Below, piece by piece: positions 16,201 to 20,971 of a stretch of DNA of 20,971 bases. Each line of letters begins with the position of its first letter. Position 1 is the first letter of the stretch. The notes under the pieces were generated by a model. The model searched no databases and was not told the origin of the DNA. It saw only the letters and a list, made by a program, of their open reading frames with translations. The stretch comes from Opitutaceae bacterium (GTDB lineage: Bacteria > Verrucomicrobiota > Verrucomicrobiia > Opitutales > Opitutaceae), in NCBI GenBank assembly GCA_025352845.1, contig JANXSC010000072.1, positions 1-20,971 of the forward strand. The letters run 5' to 3'. A program made the position numbers and the translations under genes.

Positions 16201-17349
16201 AACGTCGTTATTGCCAATAACGGCACCCTCACTGCCACGGCACTGAACGGCAGCATCAATATCGGCAATACCACGCATACGACTGGAACCACCACCGGTA
16301 ACGTCGTGGCGTTTGTTGCATCGGCTCCCACCGGGTCCGTGACCGTTCAGACCAGCGATAGTCTTGCGCTGGGTGCGATTAACGCGAACTCCCTGATTGT
16401 CACAGCGACGAATAACATCACGCAGTCGGCGGCCTTGAATATCTTCGGAACAGCCAGCTTCACCACCACCAACGCGGGAGCCAGCCGCAACATCACCCTG
16501 ACAAATTCCGGCAATAACTTCGGGCCGATCTCCGTCACGCTGGGTAATAACACGGGCAACGCCAACATCACCGAGGATGGCACGCTCAATCTCCGTAAGG
16601 TGACGATGGTCGGTGGTGGGAACAGCACGTTCACGGCGACGAGCGTTAACGGTGGTATCATCGACACCGGGCTCGGCGGCGTGAAGTTGGGTGGTAACTC
16701 GACCGCCTCAGGCAGCGGCGTGGTCACTCTCACCGCCACCAACGGCAATATCACGATTGATGATCCGACCACGGACTTCTTCACCAGCTCGGGTGTTTCG
16801 TTCAACGGTAAGGATGTTACCCTGTCGATCCTTGGCACTGTCGGCTCAAGCCTCGTGCTCGGCTCGGCGGCTACGCCGTCGGTGGCGACCGGAAATCTGA
16901 TCGTGAGTTCCGCTCTCGGTAATATCGCCAACGCGGGTGCGCTGTCGGTCACCGGCAACGCGTTCCTTCAGGCGTTCAACGGCAGTATTGTGATCAACCA
17001 GCCCGGGGTGAACTTTGGCACGCTGAAGTTCATTGGCCAGCAAGTCAGCATTAGCGAATCCAGCAGCATGGATATCCTGACCGGTTCTGCCTCCTTCGGC
17101 GCGGCCAATCTTGTCTCGACTGGCGATCTCTCGATCGTCAATACGGGCGGCCTGGTGACATTCGGCAGCACCGTTAACCTGACCTCGACCGGCAACATCA
17201 CGCTGCCGAAGCTCGTTCAGGCTGCCGGTCTTCTCCGGGTAACCCATACCGGGACCGCGAACCTCGGCGCGTTGAGCATTTCCAACGACTTGGGTGGCAT
17301 CACTCCGGTTGACGTTGGGACGGGTGCCTACACCCCTCCCCAGCCCTAA
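13231..17349 (+). CDS. Two-partner secretion exoprotein (TpsA), filamentous haemagglutinin-like
   Basis: A 1372-residue secreted protein. It starts with a basic n-region (MKKAPPVRLSLRK), a hydrophobic core and a likely signal peptidase site near residue 33 (SPLLA). The N-terminal domain has the haemagglutination/TPS pattern: VLNRVSAGSN (111-119), then VNGQLLSNGQVVILANGNIIVGAGAQI (135-161) and GLVLST. The usual NPNG signature appears as ANGN. The remainder is a long series of short strand repeats rich in Gly, Thr, Asn, Ser, Val and Ile, as in right-handed beta-helices, and I see no cysteine. By hand I count about 55 N-X-S/T sequons. There is no C-terminal autotransporter barrel, so it needs a TpsB partner, presumably the one at 8148-9908. 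The base composition is visibly less GC-rich than the flanking glycan genes. It is probably a fibre-like adhesin or biofilm protein; no toxin domain is seen. Confidence 0.92.
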   Translation: MKKAPPVRLSLRKLFIAMLAVGPIAILPSPLLATVPTAIPFTVTSGTATWNAAGTTGTINSSNRAVLTWGTTAGTVPLPYLGITDGTTVSNFNILSGETFNFVLPSGGAVLNRVSAGSNTTNSIFNSLGAAAAVVNGQLLSNGQVVILANGNIIVGAGAQISTASGLVLSTLAETDFGFTATGNLALSGASQGTIYLGTGTAVASAIGNLSSYAGTVTSNNLTVSGDMILGQTGSGTGLVLTSASPTTVGGNFTATSNNGAITQGAGSLLAANGITSLSSGTAPITLGTATNDFKTLTINTTGLLGNATVVDANIITLGASNIGGDLSVTAAGTLDTTAIASSGTLAIGGNATIIATGAANNSGINIQNSSTVAGALLLSAANASVTWNGVGNLTLGNSTAAGATLTAGVRSNLTVTTNNVLTIGNTVSVTAATTNNGVITLTGGSIVQNANVTTASGNGTLTLNATAAGGNITLGNVTNSGSGGVALRTAGGSINQVAGTTIVTANVTGQTSVVNVGTGTANLTNANNFGTGTILQVTAGTATVNNTGATGSLTLGTTNVTGNYAVLNNGASNTGVVIGTGLGSAGQSITVGGVLSISTAGTGTITDNDYSPQNIFGGLNLTAGSGAVTLDAAVANGSLSPSVQYGQIKINTTGAATIAERTTVNLGNITAASLNATSTQGGIINTGDLNITGAASFTSNVSSTSVITNGTNSIGTANFLASGGALTVAGGGVTLGATTNVTSGDLLITSTNGGVITLGGATVAGSLTINSSDSITTAALTNTTVGGNLSLTATNTGATSINQNATGFLKITGTTTIASSGNVTLNSGNDFIGPVVLNQAATTGDATIGSARNLTISGVSGGLVTALAGSPAGVSIDNPWNLVIGNLTVGSLSANATNGGGGNSGTITQAAGTSIFSYGLTQFTSQNANIIVGNNGNNFGRVEAKVNGTDASRTVTIVEDGTMKVGNLSSRGSSSLTSRFGSIIEDPAANVVIANNGTLTATALNGSINIGNTTHTTGTTTGNVVAFVASAPTGSVTVQTSDSLALGAINANSLIVTATNNITQSAALNIFGTASFTTTNAGASRNITLTNSGNNFGPISVTLGNNTGNANITEDGTLNLRKVTMVGGGNSTFTATSVNGGIIDTGLGGVKLGGNSTASGSGVVTLTATNGNITIDDPTTDFFTSSGVSFNGKDVTLSILGTVGSSLVLGSAATPSVATGNLIVSSALGNIANAGALSVTGNAFLQAFNGSIVINQPGVNFGTLKFIGQQVSISESSSMDILTGSASFGAANLVSTGDLSIVNTGGLVTFGSTVNLTSTGNITLPKLVQAAGLLRVTHTGTANLGALSISNDLGGITPVDVGTGAYTPPQP

Positions 17350-17378
17350 ACTTGGATAGTTGACTGATATTACGCCGC

Positions 17379-17412
17379 AAAGGGCGACCGGGAAACCGGT
17401 CGCCCTTTTTTT
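17379..17412 (+). terminator. Rho-independent terminator after tpsA
   Basis: GGGCGACCGG (17382-17391), a GAAA tetraloop and CCGGTCGCCC (17396-17405) form a perfect 10-bp stem. It is followed by seven Ts and preceded by AAA that can extend the stem. It lies 30 bp past the tpsA stop and 31 bp before the ABC ATPase start, so it should separate the two transcription units. Confidence 0.95.
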
Positions 17413-17443
17413 CTGTCCCTATGCCGAGGTTATCGTGTAACGA

Positions 17444-18772
17444 GTGAGCATGGCATCGGCTCTTGAATCAAACGTGACCGACCAACGCGCACCGCGCATC
17501 GAGGTCTCTGGCTTGGGCAAGATTTACGAGCGCCATGGCTCGATGTGGTATTGGTTGGCTCGCGGGTTACGCGGCGCGGGTCTGCCAGATGTGCGACGGG
17601 ACGGAGGGGTTATTGCACTGAAGGACGTTTCGTTTGAAGTGAAAGAAGGCACGGCGTTTGGCGTGATTGGCCGAAATGGTGCAGGCAAAAGCACCTTGCT
17701 CCAAATTCTTGCCGGGACCCTTCAGCCGAGTATGGGGCGATGTGTGGTGAGAGGCCGCGTAACGGCCCTGCTCGAACTCGGTTCCGGCTTTAATCCAGAA
17801 TTCTCGGGCCGCGAAAACATCTACTTGGCCGGCGCGATTCTCGGAATAGATCGCGCCGCGATGACGGCGCGGTTCGAAGATATCGCGCGGTTTGCGGACA
17901 TCGGTGCTTTCATCGAGGAACCCGTCAAAACCTATTCGACTGGGATGATGATGCGGGTCGCGTTCGCCGTCGCCATATCGGTAGAGCCCGACGTGCTCAT
18001 CATCGACGAGGCGCTTGGGGTGGGCGACATCGTGTTTCAGCAAAAATGCAGCCAGCGGTTGCGCGAGCTGTCGGCGCGGGGTGTGACCCTGCTCGTCGTC
18101 ACGCACGACCTCGGATTCGTGCTGAATATGTGCCAGCGCGCGCTGTGGGTCGATGAGGGCCGGGTCCGTTTTCTCGGTGAAGCGGGGGCGTGTGTCCGCG
18201 CATATGTTGCCGCCATGGCGGCGCTGTCAGGCAACGTCGTCGCTGCCACGGCCAACCTGCAGACTGAAGCCGACACACCGTTGCCGGCTGTCTTACCGTT
18301 GGGACTAGACGAGCGAGAGCGCCTCGGAGACGGTGGGGTGCGGGTGGCGCAGGCCTGGCTGTTGCACCAAGATGGAGCCTCTGGCGCTGCCTTTCGCAGC
18401 GGAGACTGGGCCGTGCTAACGCTTTTAGTGGAGGCCAAGCGTGCGGTTCGCGCCGTGAGCGGTGGCTGCGAGGTGAGGAACCGCCATGGTCAGGTCGTGT
18501 TCGCGACGGGCCTCCGCGTCGCGCAGCGATTGATTGCGGAGATGGCGGCGGGCGACACCTGTGTCGTCACGATCCGCTTCCAATTGGAGCTCCAAGCCGG
18601 CCAATACACTCTCGATGTCGGTTGTGGTGCCGGAGCCGACGCGGATAACACGTGGGATCGCGTGCTCAATGCGGCGGTGATCGAGGTGTCGAATCCACCG
18701 GAGCATGAAGTCATTCACGGCCTCGTGCGGCTGCCCTACGAAATCTCGGTCGGGCGCGGACCGTCCGTTTGA
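17444..18772 (+). CDS. Polysaccharide ABC exporter ATPase with Wzt-like C-terminal domain
   Basis: A 442-residue protein. The nucleotide-binding domain spans ~18-245: Walker A GRNGAGKS (76-83), ABC signature YSTGM (164-168), Walker B VLIIDEA (184-190) and switch His221 in VVTHD. The segment LLELGSGFNPEFSGREN (109-125) is typical of the O-antigen/teichoic-acid export subfamily. Residues ~285-430 form a separate beta-sandwich-like domain, similar in position to the Wzt C-terminal domain that recognises the finished end of the polysaccharide. It would energise export of a lipid-linked glycan with the permease encoded convergently at 18777-19607. The start may be the GTG at 17444 or the ATG at 17450; neither has a strong ribosome binding site. 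It follows a strong terminator, so it must have its own promoter within about 30 bp or depend on read-through. Confidence 0.92.
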   Translation: MSMASALESNVTDQRAPRIEVSGLGKIYERHGSMWYWLARGLRGAGLPDVRRDGGVIALKDVSFEVKEGTAFGVIGRNGAGKSTLLQILAGTLQPSMGRCVVRGRVTALLELGSGFNPEFSGRENIYLAGAILGIDRAAMTARFEDIARFADIGAFIEEPVKTYSTGMMMRVAFAVAISVEPDVLIIDEALGVGDIVFQQKCSQRLRELSARGVTLLVVTHDLGFVLNMCQRALWVDEGRVRFLGEAGACVRAYVAAMAALSGNVVAATANLQTEADTPLPAVLPLGLDERERLGDGGVRVAQAWLLHQDGASGAAFRSGDWAVLTLLVEAKRAVRAVSGGCEVRNRHGQVVFATGLRVAQRLIAEMAAGDTCVVTIRFQLELQAGQYTLDVGCGAGADADNTWDRVLNAAVIEVSNPPEHEVIHGLVRLPYEISVGRGPSV

Positions 18773-18776
18773 TTTC

Positions 18777-19607
18777 TCAGATCACCTCGGCAAAGGATTT
18801 CCTCAGCAGCGAAAAAAACACCGCACCCGCCGCGCAGACCGCGAACGCGCTGGCATAGACGTAGGCGAGCTTGTCCATCGGCATCGCCTGCTGCCACAAG
18901 ACGACCTTCCGCGCCAAATCCACGATCTGGAAGAGCGGGTTATAGTGGAGGAAATGCAGCTCCGGTGGAATTTTCTCCGGCGGAAAGGAAACCGCGGACG
19001 CGAACATCAGTGCCGACGAGACAAATCCCGTGAGTTGCCCGATATCGCGTAAAAACACCCCCAAGGCCGCCAGCATCCACGCCACGCCGAGGCAGAACAG
19101 CAGCAGCGGCAGCACCAGCACCGGCAGCCACAGCACGTTGAGCGAAAGCCCCGCCGTGCCGAACAAGCCGCCCCCCAACACCAGCCCGACACTCACCGCC
19201 AGATGAAACGCCGTCGCTCCAATCTGGGCGACCGGGAGAATTTCCAGGGGGAAGACGACCTTCTTCACGAAGTTCGGGTTCGCCACGATCAGGCTGGGTG
19301 CGGCACCGAGCGTTTCGGCAAACACATGAAAAAGCGCCAGACCGAGAAACATCGCCAGTGAGAAATCGAAACGCGTTTCACCCGGTAGCACGCCGAACCG
19401 CTGGCCGAAAAAAATCCCGAAGACCACGAAGTGCAGCGCGAGCATCGAGAGGGGATTGATCAACGCCCAAAACGCCCCGAGCCGGCTGCCACGGTGCCGC
19501 AGCTCGATGCTCCGCCGCGTGAACTGCCGGATCAGATCCCGGCGCCACCAGAGCCCGGCCACCATTTTCGCCGGCTCCAGAATCAGGCTGGAAACGAGTC
19601 CCTTCAT
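18777..19607 (-). CDS. Polysaccharide ABC exporter permease (Wzm/TagG-like, ABC-2 type)
   Basis: A 276-residue integral membrane protein of normal family length. The N-terminal amphipathic part (RRDLIRQFTRRSIELRHRGSRLGAFWALINPL) is the usual start of ABC-2 polysaccharide permeases. It is followed by about six membrane helices and the conserved region FVKKVVFPLEILPVAQI. The late FLRDIGQ.TGF...ALMFASAVSFPPEKIPP and YNPLFQIVDLAR segments are also standard. It forms the channel for a lipid-linked polysaccharide, powered by the ATPase at 17444-18772. The two stops lie only four bases apart in convergent orientation, unusual because these partners are normally adjacent in one operon. It starts 30 bp after the stop of the beta-propeller gene, so it is probably the last gene of that minus-strand operon. 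Confidence 0.93.
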   Translation of the reverse strand: MKGLVSSLILEPAKMVAGLWWRRDLIRQFTRRSIELRHRGSRLGAFWALINPLSMLALHFVVFGIFFGQRFGVLPGETRFDFSLAMFLGLALFHVFAETLGAAPSLIVANPNFVKKVVFPLEILPVAQIGATAFHLAVSVGLVLGGGLFGTAGLSLNVLWLPVLVLPLLLFCLGVAWMLAALGVFLRDIGQLTGFVSSALMFASAVSFPPEKIPPELHFLHYNPLFQIVDLARKVVLWQQAMPMDKLAYVYASAFAVCAAGAVFFSLLRKSFAEVI

Positions 19608-19637
19608 GGAAAAGCGGCTGCTGCGGCGAACTGTCCT

Positions 19638-20630
19638 TCAGCTGAGCGGAGAAAGGCGCTCCGCGGAGGCCAGCACGTGCTCGTGGCCGATGATCGAGAT
19701 GGCGCAGCTTTCGTCGTTGATTCCATGGCTGACCAACCAGCGAGCGCCGTCGCGCGCCGCACCACAAGGGTAAATTACCGCGCCCACGGCGGGGTTCAGC
19801 GGCGCATGGGCGCGCGTTGCGGCGAAACTGCCGGCGAATTTCAGAGGGGCCTTGGGTCGCACTGTGGGCGCGAAAGGAGCCGTCGCCGAAAACGCATACG
19901 CCGCGGGCGCGTAGCGGTAGCCATCGGCGCCGTCATGCACCGAATGACAAAACGACCAGAACTCGCCGTCGAAAAAAACCGGTGGCGCGCCGCCGCGAAG
20001 GCCGCCGTGGCTGGCCGGATAATTTGCGAGTGACCACTTGTGGCTTCCGGCCGGCTCGAATACGATGTCGCCGTCACCTGCTAAGGAAAACGTCAGCACG
20101 TTGTGCGGCGCAATCGAATAGATCGCGTGCAGATCGCCTGCCGACGTTTCGAAGCACGTCCAGTTCTTCTCCAGCTTCCGCCGCTCGCCGATCCGCACCA
20201 GCTCGCGCGGGTGGGCGAGGGGCCGCAGCGTCGCCGCGTTGAGCTCCTGCAGGAACTGGCAGTTGTGCGGCTCGTGCCACCCGGAGTTCCAATAGATCCA
20301 CAACCTGCCTCCCAGGCGATAGAGCCGGGGATCGGCGAACCAGGTGGTTGCGGGCTCAGGGAGATTTTCGCGGTCGCGGAATACCACGAAGTCACTCCAC
20401 GCGCACTGCGATCCAGCCACGATTCGCAGGTGTCGATCGAGCCGGCAGAGCGCGATGCGACGCAGGCCGTCAGCAGCCACGATTCGAGAGGCGAAGATCC
20501 AGACGTTGCCATCGCGCAGCAGGCCGGGGTTGAACGCGCGCACCGGACCGGCGGCGGCAAATTTCCGCCACGGCTCCGGCAGCAACTCCACCGAATCGAA
20601 CAGCAAGGTCTCGCCTGCCGCCGCACTCAT
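19638..20630 (-). CDS. Beta-propeller glycosidase-like protein (GH130/GH43-like fold)
   Basis: A 330-residue soluble protein without signal peptide, so probably cytoplasmic. It shows motifs of five-bladed propeller glycoside enzymes: FNPGLLRDGNVWIFASR (33-49), WFADPRLYRLGG (97-108), EKNWTCFE (154-161), GGLRGGAPPVFFDGEFWSFCHSV (209-231) and a late HGINDESCAI. The NPGL..DG..W...R and EKNW patterns recall GH130-type mannoside phosphorylases. Related proteins of unknown activity are common in polysaccharide gene clusters. Its ATG overlaps the stop of the aminotransferase gene (ATGA at 20627-20630), implying coupled translation, and the ABC permease follows 30 bp downstream. It could trim, phosphorolyse or transfer sugars during glycan synthesis. 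Exact activity is not readable from sequence. Confidence 0.75.
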   Translation of the reverse strand: MSAAAGETLLFDSVELLPEPWRKFAAAGPVRAFNPGLLRDGNVWIFASRIVAADGLRRIALCRLDRHLRIVAGSQCAWSDFVVFRDRENLPEPATTWFADPRLYRLGGRLWIYWNSGWHEPHNCQFLQELNAATLRPLAHPRELVRIGERRKLEKNWTCFETSAGDLHAIYSIAPHNVLTFSLAGDGDIVFEPAGSHKWSLANYPASHGGLRGGAPPVFFDGEFWSFCHSVHDGADGYRYAPAAYAFSATAPFAPTVRPKAPLKFAGSFAATRAHAPLNPAVGAVIYPCGAARDGARWLVSHGINDESCAISIIGHEHVLASAERLSPLS

Positions 20631-20971
20631 GTCGTTTGGAAAAACTTACGCGCCTCGGAGCACACGTAGTCCGCCTGTGCCGCCGAAACGTGCGGCCCGA
20701 TCGGGAGACTGAGCACTTCATCGGCGAATCTTTCCGCGAGCGGAAAATCCCCGCGCTTCCATCCCGAGTTCGCGTAGGCCCGCGAGAGATGGGGCGGCAC
20801 GGGGTAATGGATCTGCGTGCCGATGCCCGCGGCCGCGAGGTGCTTTTGCAGCGCGTCGCGCCATTGCGTCCGCACCACGAATAGATGCCACACCGGTTCC
20901 GCCCATGGCGCGACGACGGGCAGCGTGAGGCCGCCGACGTCGCCCAACTGCTCGCGATACCGCGCGGCGCG
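20627..20971 (-). CDS. DegT/DnrJ/EryC1/StrS-family sugar aminotransferase, C-terminal part
   Basis: The frame runs off the right edge with no stop, so only the last ~114 residues are present (RAARYREQLGDVGGLTLP onward). The sequence VWHLFVVRTQWRDALQKHL, then GIGTQIHYPVPPHL, then GDFPLAERFADEVLSLPIGPH is the characteristic C-terminal signature of PLP-dependent nucleotide-sugar aminotransferases. These convert a keto-sugar nucleotide to an amino sugar for surface glycans. The catalytic Lys and PLP-binding part lie outside the window. Its stop overlaps the start of the next gene by four bases. Confidence 0.92.
   Translation of the reverse strand, partial: RAARYREQLGDVGGLTLPVVAPWAEPVWHLFVVRTQWRDALQKHLAAAGIGTQIHYPVPPHLSRAYANSGWKRGDFPLAERFADEVLSLPIGPHVSAAQADYVCSEARKFFQTT

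Noticed and set aside
13231..17349. Possible CRISPR or tandem DNA repeats in tpsA
   Set aside because: The recurring motifs are degenerate protein-level beta-strand repeats with no fixed DNA unit or spacer length.

Overview
The window looks like a cell-envelope and surface-glycan locus from a high-GC Gram-negative bacterium. My best guess is Verrucomicrobiota, near Opitutaceae. This rests on the GC-rich coding style, the outer-membrane two-partner secretion pair, and three kinds of short hairpin repeat that I associate from memory with verrucomicrobial genomes. No search was run, so the assignment is tentative.

Layout. At the left edge (1-921) are the start of a small lipoprotein gene on the minus strand, a broken second copy of the 3' end of a glycosyltransferase gene, and a plus-strand toxin-antitoxin pair (RelE/ParE type). 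From 963 to 12648 the minus strand carries five closely spaced genes, read right to left: an STT3-like GT-C membrane protein with a TPR tail, a TpsB/FhaC-type outer-membrane transporter, a polysaccharide pyruvyl transferase family protein, a large GT-C-like membrane protein, and a GT9 / coiled-coil / GT2 fusion. A 582-bp divergent intergenic region rich in inverted repeats (12649-13230) separates this operon from the plus-strand TpsA exoprotein gene (13231-17349), which ends at a strong intrinsic terminator. To the right is an O-antigen-type ABC exporter: the ATPase with a Wzt-like C-terminal domain is on the plus strand, and the permease is convergent on the minus strand. The permease is the last gene of a minus-strand operon that also holds a GH130/GH43-like beta-propeller protein and a DegT-family sugar aminotransferase cut by the right edge.

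How the genes may work together. TpsB and TpsA form a plausible secretion pair. TpsB is the second gene of an operon whose other members all look like glycan-building enzymes, and the first is related to oligosaccharyltransferases. TpsA is very rich in Asn/Thr/Ser, with about 55 N-X-S/T sequons by hand count. The most interesting hypothesis is a glycosylated two-partner secretion system, in which a glycan is made and attached to a secreted beta-helical fibre. The neighbouring Wzm/Wzt-type exporter could serve the same or a separate surface polysaccharide. The main caution is that the STT3-like protein shows no recognisable WWD sequon-binding motif.

The GT9-GT2 fusion gene contains three different short repeat elements inserted in frame, one of them inside the GT2 catalytic domain.
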